A program made the translations under genes and the position numbers. 29,926 bases of DNA from an uncultured Clostridia bacterium. GTDB taxonomy: Bacteria; Bacillota; Clostridia; Oscillospirales; CAG-272. Positions 7,986-15,560 of the stretch are shown here, in pieces. Each line of letters opens with the position of its first letter. Position 1 is the first letter of the stretch. The DNA lies in contig CAJGCD010000014.1 of the NCBI GenBank assembly GCA_904501715.1, positions 1-29,926 on the forward strand, in the 5' to 3' direction. The notes below the pieces were generated by a model. That model had not been told where the DNA came from. It made no database searches and worked only from the letters and a program-made list of their open reading frames with translations.

Positions 7986-8039
7986 TTATATGATTTCTTT
8001 TCAAAATTTATTCTTTTGCAGGAAAGGAAGCTACGAGCA

Positions 8040-8933
8040 ATGAGCAAGCTTAAACCAACAATTTTCACAGGAGCGGCAACCGCCATAATCACTCCCTTCA
8101 AAAACGGTCTTCTGGACAAGGAAAGCTTCAAAAAAATAATTGAAGACCAGATAACAAACAGCATCGACGCTATCGTCGTTGCGGGAACGACGGGAGAAGC
8201 GGCTACACTTACTCACGAGGAGCATATGGACTGTATGAAGTTCGTAGTGGATACGGTAGCGGGCAGAGTTCCGGTAATAGCGGGAACAGGCTCAAATGAT
8301 ACCGCTTACGGCATAGAGCTTTCAAGGTATGCTTGTGAGATCGGAGCCGACGCGCTTTTGCTGGTCACTCCCTATTACAACAAGGCTACACCCAAGGGTC
8401 TTATCAAAAACTTTATGGAGACCGCGGACAAGACCGATAAGCCCATAATTCTTTACAACGTACCCTCACGTACGGGATGCAATATCACTCTTCCCGTATA
8501 CAAGGAGCTCGCAAAGCACGAGAGGATAGTTGCGGTCAAGGAAGCCTCGGGCAATATGAGCGCTATCGCTGAGCTTATTGCCGAATGCGGTGACAGCCTT
8601 GACGTATATTCGGGCAACGACGACCAGATAGTACCTATTATGTCCTTGGGCGGCAAGGGCGTTATCTCCGTGCTTTCCAACATAATGCCCAAGGCAACTC
8701 ACGATATGGCTAAATTCTGCCTTGACAACAACTATACCGAGGCGGCAAAGAGTCAGCTCCAGCTCCTTGACCTTATCAACGCCCTCTTCTGCGAGGTCAA
8801 TCCCGTTCCCGTAAAAACGGCAATGGCTGAGATGGGACTGTGTGACATCGAAATGCGCCTTCCCCTTTGCGAGATGGAGGAGCACACCAAGGCAAGACTT
8901 GTAGCCGCGCTGAAGAAGCACGGATTACTTTAA
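8040..8933 (+). CDS. dapA: 4-hydroxy-tetrahydrodipicolinate synthase
   Basis: DapA condenses pyruvate with aspartate semialdehyde, the first committed step to diaminopimelate and lysine. The 297 residues have the normal length of this (beta/alpha)8 aldolase-class enzyme. GTTGEAATLTHEEH binds the pyruvate carboxylate, LLLVTPYYNKAT holds the shared tyrosine region, LYNVPSRTG the catalytic Tyr, and IVAVKEASGN the Schiff-base lysine. I place the start at the ATG at 8040, which has AAGGAAG nine bases upstream; the frame is open back to 7863 but that part is riboswitch and terminator RNA, not coding sequence. It is expressed from the riboswitch-controlled promoter together with dapB, 31 bases downstream. 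Confidence 0.97.
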   Translation: MSKLKPTIFTGAATAIITPFKNGLLDKESFKKIIEDQITNSIDAIVVAGTTGEAATLTHEEHMDCMKFVVDTVAGRVPVIAGTGSNDTAYGIELSRYACEIGADALLLVTPYYNKATPKGLIKNFMETADKTDKPIILYNVPSRTGCNITLPVYKELAKHERIVAVKEASGNMSAIAELIAECGDSLDVYSGNDDQIVPIMSLGGKGVISVLSNIMPKATHDMAKFCLDNNYTEAAKSQLQLLDLINALFCEVNPVPVKTAMAEMGLCDIEMRLPLCEMEEHTKARLVAALKKHGLL

Positions 8934-8964
8934 TATCAAGTACGTTCAAACGAAAGGATATTTT

Positions 8965-9723
8965 ATGATAAGTATGATCCTTTGCGGATGCGGAGGCAGA
9001 ATGGGTAAAGCCATCACCGCCGCGGCGCAAAATGAATATGATATAGTTGCGGGTATCGACATTAACGCTTCATCCCTGTCGGCTGCTTGCAGCTTTCCCG
9101 TATATGAAAGCATTAAGGAATTTTCCGGAAAGGCAGACGTCATAGTCGATTTTTCCCACCATTCCTCTCTCCCCGCCCTTCTTGACTACGCTAAAAGCAC
9201 ACACACACCTCTGGTCGTAGCCACAACGGGACATACAGAGGAAGAGCTGGCTATGATGAAAAAGGCATCGGAGGAGGTCGCTGTTTTCTTCTCGGGAAAT
9301 TTCTCCATAGGAATAAACCTTATTATCAATTTGGCAAAGCAGGCGGCTAAGACCTTAGGTGTGGATTTTGACGTGGAAATAATCGAGAAGCACCACAATA
9401 AAAAGCTTGACGCTCCCAGCGGAACGGCACTTATGCTTGCAAACGCCATCGCCGAGGAACGCGCCGAAACCGAGTACGTCTATGACAGACACAGTGTGCG
9501 CAAGGCTCGCGAGCCTAAGGAAATTGGCATACACTCTAGGCGCTGCGGAACTATCGTGGGTGAGCATGAGGTTATCTTTGCGGGAACGAATGAGGTCGTG
9601 AGCATTTCCCACAGTGCCGCCTCCCGCGAAATTTTTGCCACAGGCGCCCTTCGTGCGGCTGCCTACCTTTCGGGCAAGGGCGCAGGTCTTTACAATATGA
9701 ATGACCTTATTGAAGGCAGATAA
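8965..9723 (+). CDS. dapB: 4-hydroxy-tetrahydrodipicolinate reductase
   Basis: DapB reduces the DapA product with NAD(P)H to tetrahydrodipicolinate. The 252-residue protein has the dinucleotide loop GCGGRMGKAI at 8-17, the catalytic and substrate block EKHHNKKLDAPSGTA (about 135-150) and the typical HEVIFAGTNEVVSISHSA near 200-220. The ATG at 8965 has AAAGGA six bases upstream. It shares the dapA transcript and is closed by a terminator directly after the stop codon. Confidence 0.97.
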   Translation: MISMILCGCGGRMGKAITAAAQNEYDIVAGIDINASSLSAACSFPVYESIKEFSGKADVIVDFSHHSSLPALLDYAKSTHTPLVVATTGHTEEELAMMKKASEEVAVFFSGNFSIGINLIINLAKQAAKTLGVDFDVEIIEKHHNKKLDAPSGTALMLANAIAEERAETEYVYDRHSVRKAREPKEIGIHSRRCGTIVGEHEVIFAGTNEVVSISHSAASREIFATGALRAAAYLSGKGAGLYNMNDLIEGR

Positions 9724-9724
9724 T

Positions 9725-9753
9725 AAAAAAGAGATGCAAAGCATCTCTTTTTT
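9725..9753. terminator. Bidirectional terminator between dapB and pdxK/pdxY-like gene
   Basis: AAAAAAGAGATGC (9725-9737) and GCATCTCTTTTTT (9741-9753) form a perfect 13-bp stem with an AAA loop. The A-run and T-run make it functional on both strands for the two convergent genes. Confidence 0.93.
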
Positions 9754-9755
9754 AT

Positions 9756-10586
9756 TTATTTCAAAAGCTGGATAAGCTTAGGAATAGCAAGCTCAAAAGC
9801 TGCTCCGTACCAGTGATTGTCAAGCTTTGCCGTTTCCTTGATACACTCAAGGGTAAAGTCGGCGGCTATTCTTGCAGCCTCGTATGCGCTCTTTTCGCGC
9901 ATCAGCGCACCCACAAATGCCGAAGCATAGGAGTCACCGGTTCCGTGGCAGCTGTTTTCAAGCTTTTCGTGCTCATAGTAGGAATATTCCCCGTTTTCAA
10001 GCACGACCACACCTGTTTTTCCCTCTCTATAAGAAATTCCGGTGAAAATAACGTTCTTGCATCCCATGCTTACAAGTGCGTCTAACAAGCGGTCGATATA
10101 CTCTCTGTCATACTCGGTCTTGTATTCTATTCCCGTAAGGAAGCAGGCTTCGGTAATATTGGGAACTACGTAATCTGCCTTTGCGCAAAGTCCCTTCATT
10201 GCTTCAACGAATTCCATATCAAATCCGTAATAAAGCTTTCCGTTATCCGCCATAGCGGGGTCAACTATCTTAAGGCAGTCGTCCTTTGCCACGGTATCAA
10301 ATAGGCGAGCAACGTACTCTATCTGCTTAGTGCTTCCGAGATATCCCGTATATATAGCGTCAAAGCTTATTCCCTCTTTTATCCAGTGGTCATTTATAGC
10401 AGGCATATCATCCGTAAGGTCGCGGAAGGTATAGCCCTTAAAGCCCGCAGTATGTGTAGACAGCACCGCTGAGGGTAGAACACAGGTCTCTACTCCGCAA
10501 GCGGAAATTATAGGCAGAGCCACAGTCAGCGAGCATTGTCCGACGCAGGATATATCTTGTACAGTGAGTATTTTTTTATACGACAT
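9756..10586 (-). CDS. Pyridoxal/pyridoxamine kinase (PdxY/PdxK-type)
   Basis: A ribokinase-fold kinase that phosphorylates B6 vitamers for PLP salvage. The 276 residues begin with VQDISCVGQCSLTVALPII, in which the glycine-containing start of the fold and Ser near residue 19 are seen. Further blocks are GYLGSTKQ near 81, VDPAMADNGKLY near 109-119, NITEACFLTG near 143-152 and the ATP/anion-hole CHGTGDSYASA at 213-223, with D218 as the expected catalytic base. The ATG at 10586 has AAGGGG eight bases upstream. It is transcribed away from a MocR/PdxR-like gene, which supports the B6 assignment and suggests local control. PdxY and PdxK types cannot be separated by eye. Confidence 0.9.
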   Translation of the reverse strand: MSYKKILTVQDISCVGQCSLTVALPIISACGVETCVLPSAVLSTHTAGFKGYTFRDLTDDMPAINDHWIKEGISFDAIYTGYLGSTKQIEYVARLFDTVAKDDCLKIVDPAMADNGKLYYGFDMEFVEAMKGLCAKADYVVPNITEACFLTGIEYKTEYDREYIDRLLDALVSMGCKNVIFTGISYREGKTGVVVLENGEYSYYEHEKLENSCHGTGDSYASAFVGALMREKSAYEAARIAADFTLECIKETAKLDNHWYGAAFELAIPKLIQLLK

Positions 10587-10619
10587 TTGATTTTCCCCTT
10601 TACAATTTGGTTTTTATAT

Positions 10620-10648
10620 ATTATAATCTATATGTGGCACTATGTAAA
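10620..10648 (-). promoter_or_regulatory. Sigma-A promoter for the pyridoxal kinase gene with TATGT direct repeat
   Basis: On the minus strand TTTACA (10648-10643), a 17-base spacer and TATAAT (10625-10620). Two TATGT direct repeats on the plus strand (10631-10635 and 10641-10645, ten bases apart) fall in and beside the spacer. They are a candidate binding site for the adjacent MocR-like regulator. Confidence 0.8.
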
Positions 10649-10668
10649 TAATCAAAATCGGAGAATTT

Positions 10669-10674
10669 TATAAT
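10669..10674 (+). promoter_or_regulatory. Candidate -10 element for the MocR-like gene
   Basis: A perfect TATAAT ends only five bases before the ATG at 10680, so transcription would start at or within a base or two of the start codon. No good -35 element is seen at 16-18 bases. The only ribosome-binding-site-like GGAG is 16 bases from the ATG, too far to be efficient. Confidence 0.45.
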
Positions 10675-10679
10675 ACCAG

Positions 10680-11729
10680 ATGAAAAAATATTACGAACTT
10701 TATCTTGATATAAAAAACAAAATACTGTCGGGCGATTACAAGGCGGCGGAAAAGCTTCCGTCAAAGCGGGTAATGTCGGATAAGAGCGGATATAGCATTG
10801 TCACCGTGGAACGCGCTTATGCTATGCTTGAGGAAGAAGGATACATATCCACACGGGAGCGCAGCGGCTATTACGTTTCTAAAATCGACGCGCTCTCCAC
10901 ATCTCCTTCCGCGCTTCGCGCGCCTCTGCCCCATATAGAAGAAAGCCACGCTCTTCCTACCGAGCGTGACTTTGAATATTCGCTGTGGTTTAAAACTCTC
11001 CGTCGGGTAATATCCGAGCATGGAGAGGAGCTGTTTGTAAGATCTCCCGTAGCGGGCTGCGCTATACTCCGCAACGCAATTTCGGACTATCTTTACCGTT
11101 ATAGGGGAATGTCTGCCGACCCACACCGAATAATCATAGGCTCGGGCTCTGAGCAGCTCTATGAAATAGCCGTAAAAATCTTGGGCAGAGACAAAATATA
11201 CGGCATAGAGGACCCTTGTTATTCACAGATACGCGAGGTTTATCTTGGGGCAGGGGCAAATATATGCCCTCTACGCTTTGGCGAAGAAGGCATAGAAACA
11301 TCGGCTCTGAAAAATTCGCACTTTGACGTCCTCCACGTGACTCCCTTTCACAGTTATCCCTCTGGAGTAACCACATCAATATCCAAGCGTTGCGAATACC
11401 TGAAATGGGCTAAGGATAACCTGAGCTACATAATAGAGGATGACTTCGACAGCGAGTTTTTTATTCCCGGACACCCTATTGAGTCGCTCTATTCTCTGGA
11501 TACCGAGCAATCTGTAATATATATAAACACCTTTTCAAAAAGCCTCTCCCCATCTATGAGAATGGGATATATGATCTTGCCCGAAAAGCTTATTCCCGAG
11601 TATGAGAGGCGTTTAGGTAAATTTTCCTGCTCGGTTCCCGTCCTTGACCAATACGCTCTGGCTGAATTTATAAACAGCGGAGGCTTTGAAAGACATTTGA
11701 ACCGTGTCCGAAGAAAAATGAAAAAATAA
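10680..11729 (+). CDS. MocR/PdxR-like GntR-family regulator, C-terminally truncated
   Basis: The protein joins an N-terminal GntR-type winged helix (about 1-66, with KLPSKRVMSDKSGYSIVTVERAY around 25-47) to a fold-type-I aminotransferase-like domain. That domain has GSGSEQLYEI near 154, IEDDFDSEF at 252-260 and the PLP lysine K287 in NTFSKSLSPSMRMGY. MocR proteins are usually about 440-500 residues, but this one stops at 349 right after FERHLNRVRRKMKK, so the C-terminal small domain of roughly 100 residues is missing. The downstream DNA encodes an intact convergent gene, so the end is not simply frameshifted out of view. Divergence from a B6 kinase suggests a PdxR-like PLP sensor. The upstream in-frame TAA at 10671 makes ATG 10680 the only plausible start. 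Confidence 0.85.
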   Translation: MKKYYELYLDIKNKILSGDYKAAEKLPSKRVMSDKSGYSIVTVERAYAMLEEEGYISTRERSGYYVSKIDALSTSPSALRAPLPHIEESHALPTERDFEYSLWFKTLRRVISEHGEELFVRSPVAGCAILRNAISDYLYRYRGMSADPHRIIIGSGSEQLYEIAVKILGRDKIYGIEDPCYSQIREVYLGAGANICPLRFGEEGIETSALKNSHFDVLHVTPFHSYPSGVTTSISKRCEYLKWAKDNLSYIIEDDFDSEFFIPGHPIESLYSLDTEQSVIYINTFSKSLSPSMRMGYMILPEKLIPEYERRLGKFSCSVPVLDQYALAEFINSGGFERHLNRVRRKMKK

Positions 11730-11730
11730 T

Positions 11731-12375
11731 CTATGCCCCTTTCAGGAAGCTTACCAGCTCGTCAAGAGAGCCCAATATTTTCGCTTTACAGCCATTGAAT
11801 TTTTCTTTGCACTGATGACCCGCGCACACGATAAAGCAGTCTGCGCCAAGAATTTGCGCGGTCTGGCAGTCATGTGTGGTGTCCCCTATAAACAATACTC
11901 TCTCATTGGGGTGACGTTCCTTCCACGACCTTGCCAGATCCAGCTTTGAGTCACCGTAGATATTATCTATACCCATTATTTCCTCAAACCGACCCGCAAT
12001 TCCAAGCCCCTCAAGCTGTCTCACGAGCATATTCCGCTCTGACGCCGACAGTATGCTCTGCTTTACGCCTATTCCCTCAAAAAAATCAAGAGTCCTGATC
12101 ACATCGGGATATAGCTTTGCGGTGTGCAAATCCTTCATATAAAGGTCTACCCACAGCTCTGCCAGATATTCGTACGGGTCTTTTCGAAAATCAAACCCCA
12201 AATCTCGGTAATAATCTATTATTGGAAAATCAAATCGCTTTCTGTATTCCTCACGGTCTTTAATTACAGGAAGCCCTCTCTCCTCAAGAAGACTGTTGAC
12301 CGAATTCATTCCAAGCTCAACGTCGTCAAGTATAGTACCGTTAAAATCCCATATACAATAAGTATAGCTATTCAT
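11731..12375 (-). CDS. HAD-superfamily hydrolase (phosphoglycolate phosphatase-like)
   Basis: A 214-residue haloacid-dehalogenase fold protein with a helical cap. Motif I is WDFNGTILDD (D10 nucleophile), motif II is the Ser in ILSASER near 118, motif III the Lys in DSKLDLA near 143, and motif IV IGDTTHDCQTA near 163-173. In most HAD phosphatases the residue two after the nucleophile is a second Asp acting as general acid/base; here it is Asn (N12). The rest of the active site is intact, so it may be a slow or specialised phosphatase. The start ATG at 12375 has AGGA five bases upstream. It lies downstream of a terminator and no good promoter was identified for it. It ends one base beyond the convergent MocR-like gene. 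Confidence 0.82.
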   Translation of the reverse strand: MNSYTYCIWDFNGTILDDVELGMNSVNSLLEERGLPVIKDREEYRKRFDFPIIDYYRDLGFDFRKDPYEYLAELWVDLYMKDLHTAKLYPDVIRTLDFFEGIGVKQSILSASERNMLVRQLEGLGIAGRFEEIMGIDNIYGDSKLDLARSWKERHPNERVLFIGDTTHDCQTAQILGADCFIVCAGHQCKEKFNGCKAKILGSLDELVSFLKGA

Positions 12376-12390
12376 CTGATTCCTCTGTCA

Positions 12391-12417
12391 AAAAATGGGC
12401 GGTTATCCGCCCATTTT
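12391..12417 (-). terminator. Terminator of the solute-binding lipoprotein gene
   Basis: AAAATGGGCGG (12392-12402) and CCGCCCATTTT (12407-12417) form an 11-bp stem with a TTAT loop. On the minus strand the stem is followed by TTTTTT (12395 leftward), a standard intrinsic terminator between the lipoprotein gene and the HAD gene. Confidence 0.9.
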
Positions 12418-12422
12418 ATTTT

Positions 12423-14156
12423 TTATTCTGCTTTTTCGGCAGCAGCCATCAATCCTTCATTCTCCAGCCACCATAAATAGTAAGACAAAGGAGATGTGGA
12501 ATCATCCTCTACTGCAGTTGCCTTGGCATAATTTTCGGATGCCATCAAAGTGTCAAGCTTTGCCATTGCAGCAACGAGCTTTTCCTTGGTATCCGCTGCC
12601 ACCATCTCTTCATATATCTTATCCGACTCGGTACAAACAGCAATGAAAGCTTCAAATGAGGCTTTATCTATACTCTTTGACTTCAAGCCGTCATAGAACG
12701 AGAAGCCGATTATGTAATCTACTACGATATCGGAATTCTGCTTAAAGAGATACTCTCTGGACAGAGGATTCTCGTCCTCAGCGGTATAAGCAATCGCTAC
12801 GTTACCTGTTTTTACGGGGTCCATAACGTAAAGTCTGTCGGGGTCCTTTGTCTGTCTGGAAATAACACGGTAGGGGTCTCCGTTTTCATCAAGAACAGAA
12901 GAATCTGTCCAAACATAGTTTTCACCCTCTACTCCGTAAAGGATAAGGTTGCGGAATTCCTCGTCGGTATTAAGCAGGGTAAGTATCTGAGTACTTCCAG
13001 TTACACTGTTAGTATAGTTTGAAACCGCAAAGAGACTCTCATAGAGGTCCTCATGTTCAAGAGTCGGAAGTGCTACGGGTACTATTTCATACTCGTCGCC
13101 GTACTGCTCAAGCACCTCAAGACCACCCTTAACGTATCCTACCGCAAAGGGCTTCTCGGCATCAGCCTCTGTTCCGTAATAGCCGTTTATCTCATATCCC
13201 TTAAGTATCTCTATCTGCTCCTTGATACCGTAATTTCCATTATCAACCGAAGCACCGATAGCATCCATAGCGGGATAAGAGCCTAACTTTCCGTATTCCC
13301 AATCGCTGTTGTAGGTTCCGCCCAGAACAGAGAACTTATCGAGCGCTATTCCCGACGCTGTTGAATTGAAATACTTTACGTCAAGCACATCTATTCCTCC
13401 CGTAGAGGAGTAAAGCGGAACGTAGCCGTCAAACGCGCTGTCGGTATTTACCATATCAAGAATATCCTGACATCCCTCGCATACCAGGGAGGTTATCTCG
13501 TTCTTGGAATACTTGGTTTTAGAGAGAACCGATTTATTAACAAGAACATATGTATATTCACCTATGGTACGGTTAGTGGGAATAGCATCATAAGCACCGT
13601 TAACCGCAAGGAACTGCTCTACAAGGTCATTGTTTATAGTAGCCTTCAGTGCCTTGGACGAGCCCTTAAGCTCCTCGGTAAGATCTCTCAGATATCCCTG
13701 AGCCTTGTATTTAGCATATTTCTCATAACCGCTAAAATAGAATATATCTACGTCAAAATCGTTCATCTTGGGATAATATACAGCGGGAAGACCGTTTTTA
13801 TCGGTATATACCGGCGTACCCGTATCCTTAACCTTTTTACTGCCGTAAAAATCATTCATTTTAGAAAGGTCTTTTTCAAGAGTTGTATAGTATTCCTCGG
13901 GTGTAAAATATTCTATGTCTACGTGTATGGTGTAGTCGGTCTCGGTTATCTCGTTGACCTTCTCCTCCATAAGCTGCTCCTGCTTAGCGCTTACAGGCTG
14001 CTCGGACATAAGGTATATGGAAATTGAAACGGCATCCTTAGAGGCCTCTTTTCCAATATCCTCCATTACCTCCTCACCCGTTTTTTCTCCGCATCCCGCG
14101 AAGCAGAACAACAGCATAAGAGCTATTAAAAGGAGACTTATCAATCTGTTTTTCAT
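12423..14156 (-). CDS. Extracellular solute-binding lipoprotein (ABC family 1-like)
   Basis: A 577-residue secreted lipoprotein. The signal peptide ends with a lipobox FAGC, so C22 is the expected lipidated residue. The mature part has the size and style of type-1 extracellular solute-binding proteins, which capture sugars or peptides for ABC importers. The region DFDVDIFYFSGYEKYAKYKAQGYLRDL (about 133-160, described here by position) is the usual hinge-proximal segment, and QILTLLNTDEEFRNLILYGVEGENY near 395-420 is typical. No permease or ATPase gene is adjacent, so it is an orphan binding protein. It has a strong promoter, an AGGAGG ribosome binding site six bases before the ATG, and its own terminator, so it is transcribed alone. 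The ligand is unknown. Confidence 0.82.
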   Translation of the reverse strand: MKNRLISLLLIALMLLFCFAGCGEKTGEEVMEDIGKEASKDAVSISIYLMSEQPVSAKQEQLMEEKVNEITETDYTIHVDIEYFTPEEYYTTLEKDLSKMNDFYGSKKVKDTGTPVYTDKNGLPAVYYPKMNDFDVDIFYFSGYEKYAKYKAQGYLRDLTEELKGSSKALKATINNDLVEQFLAVNGAYDAIPTNRTIGEYTYVLVNKSVLSKTKYSKNEITSLVCEGCQDILDMVNTDSAFDGYVPLYSSTGGIDVLDVKYFNSTASGIALDKFSVLGGTYNSDWEYGKLGSYPAMDAIGASVDNGNYGIKEQIEILKGYEINGYYGTEADAEKPFAVGYVKGGLEVLEQYGDEYEIVPVALPTLEHEDLYESLFAVSNYTNSVTGSTQILTLLNTDEEFRNLILYGVEGENYVWTDSSVLDENGDPYRVISRQTKDPDRLYVMDPVKTGNVAIAYTAEDENPLSREYLFKQNSDIVVDYIIGFSFYDGLKSKSIDKASFEAFIAVCTESDKIYEEMVAADTKEKLVAAMAKLDTLMASENYAKATAVEDDSTSPLSYYLWWLENEGLMAAAEKAE

Positions 14157-14209
14157 TTAAATCCTCCTAACAAACGATACGGCACAAAGCCGACGATATT
14201 TCATCCTAT

Positions 14210-14238
14210 ATTGTACATCAAAACACCGAAAAAGTCAA
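14210..14238 (-). promoter_or_regulatory. Sigma-A promoter of the solute-binding lipoprotein gene
   Basis: On the minus strand TTGACT (14238-14233), a 17-base spacer and TACAAT (14215-14210). The expected leader is about 45 bases. Confidence 0.88.
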
Positions 14239-14264
14239 GCAAAATTTTGGCATATCATTCCGTC

Positions 14265-14288
14265 TTTTTTGCCCTTCGGGGCAAAAAA
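14265..14288. other. UUCG-capped hairpin downstream of rpoD
   Basis: TTTTTTGCCC (14265-14274), loop TTCG and GGGCAAAAAA (14279-14288) form a perfect 10-bp stem. The T-run is on the 5' side and the A-run on the 3' side in both orientations, so it is not a normal intrinsic terminator. The rest of the roughly 260-base gap (14157-14416) is AT-rich and holds only the lipoprotein promoter; I see no other gene in it. Confidence 0.5.
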
Positions 14289-14416
14289 TTAATGAATTTT
14301 CAAAAAGCTCTGTCACTTTGCACAGTTTTCTTTTTTAATTTTCTAAAAATACGCCATTAACAAAAGCATATTTCACAAATATTTTTGGTGTTTTTTATGC
14401 ATTACAACGATTTTTA

Positions 14417-15535
14417 TCAATCCAAAAATCCACGGAGATGTCTTGCTCTGCTGGGGTGACGGAGCTTACGCAACGCCTTTGCTTCTATCTGACGGATACG
14501 CTCTCTTGTGATATCGAATTCCTTTCCCACCTCTTCAAGCGTTCTTGTTCTTCCGTCGTACAGTCCGAAACGAAGCTTTATAACGTGCTCCTCTCGGGGT
14601 GTAAGGGTATGAAGCTCACGCTCTATGACCTCTCTGAGTATAGTGGAGGCTGCCGCGTCGGAGGGGGCGGGAGTATCCTCATCGGGAATAAAATCTCCAA
14701 GGTGACTGTCCTCTTCCTCGCCTATGGGAGTTTCAAGAGATACTGGGTCCTGTGCTATCTTCATTATTTCCCTGACCTTCTCCGCACTCATTCCCATCTT
14801 TTCGCCTATCTCATCGGGAGTAGCCTCGCGGCCCAGCTCCTGAAGCATCTGACGGGAATATCTTGATACCTTGTGTATGGTCTCAACCATATGAACGGGT
14901 ATTCTTATGGTCCTTGCCTGGTCGGCGATAGCTCTGGTTATTGCCTGACGTATCCACCATGTAGCATAGGTGGAGAATTTGTAGCCCTTGCTGTAATCAA
15001 ACTTATCAACAGCCTTCATAAGTCCGAGATTTCCTTCCTGTATAAGGTCAAGGAAGAACATTCCCTTTCCTACGTATCTCTTCGCGATACTTACAACAAG
15101 ACGAAGGTTTGCCTCAACAAGCTCGTTCTTTGCGGCACTCTTTTGTGCCTCGGTGGAATTCTCATCCGTCATTATCTCGGCAAGCTCACGCTCACGCTCG
15201 GCAGTAAGAAGCGGTACGCGTCCTATCTCCTTAAGATACATACGGACGGGGTCGTCAACGGCAAGTCCCTCCTGCTCGAGTATCCGTTCCATATTGTCGC
15301 TGGTAGTAAATGCCTCTACCTCAGACTCTATCTCGCTCATTTCTGTTGACGAGATATCTCCCGAAAGCTCTATTCCGTTATCCTCAAGAGTGTCATAAAA
15401 GGTATCAAGGTCCATTTCCTCAACTACCTTATCAAGGTCGTTTTCGGAGAGCTTTCCCTGTTTTCCCTTTTCTATTATCTCTTCAATATCCACTTCGGTC
15501 TTTTCATTTGGTATTTTTGTTTCGTTAAGTGACAT
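14417..15535 (-). CDS. rpoD: Primary RNA polymerase sigma factor (sigma-A/RpoD)
   Basis: The housekeeping sigma factor that directs RNA polymerase to TTGACA/TATAAT promoters. The 372 residues include an acidic N-terminal region 1.1, region 1.2 (DPVRMYLKEIGRVPLL), region 2 with NLRLVVSIAKRYVGKGMFFLDLIQEGN leading into FSTYATWWIRQAI (the -10 recognition helix), region 3 (ADQARTIRIPVHM) and region 4 with GKEFDITRERIRQIEAKALRKLR, which reads the -35. The size fits the short Gram-positive form lacking the large non-conserved insert. The ATG has AAGGAA six bases upstream. It is the last gene of dgt-dnaG-rpoD. The consensus promoters across this window match what this protein is expected to recognise. 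Confidence 0.98.
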   Translation of the reverse strand: MSLNETKIPNEKTEVDIEEIIEKGKQGKLSENDLDKVVEEMDLDTFYDTLEDNGIELSGDISSTEMSEIESEVEAFTTSDNMERILEQEGLAVDDPVRMYLKEIGRVPLLTAERERELAEIMTDENSTEAQKSAAKNELVEANLRLVVSIAKRYVGKGMFFLDLIQEGNLGLMKAVDKFDYSKGYKFSTYATWWIRQAITRAIADQARTIRIPVHMVETIHKVSRYSRQMLQELGREATPDEIGEKMGMSAEKVREIMKIAQDPVSLETPIGEEEDSHLGDFIPDEDTPAPSDAAASTILREVIERELHTLTPREEHVIKLRFGLYDGRTRTLEEVGKEFDITRERIRQIEAKALRKLRHPSRARHLRGFLD

Positions 15536-15560
15536 TTTTTATTCCTTCCGCTTATGTATT

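Noticed and set aside
7863..8039. N-terminal extension of dapA
   Set aside because: The region is the 3' end of the riboswitch, the terminator and the leader; dapA has a proper start at 8040.
11720..11830. Frameshifted remainder of the MocR protein downstream of its stop
   Set aside because: The DNA there encodes the intact C-terminus of the convergent HAD protein and no MocR-like residues are seen in other plus frames.
14295..14410. Possible small RNA or terminator in the gap after rpoD
   Set aside because: Only weak, interrupted complementarity and no U-tract on the minus strand; no plus-strand gene needs it.
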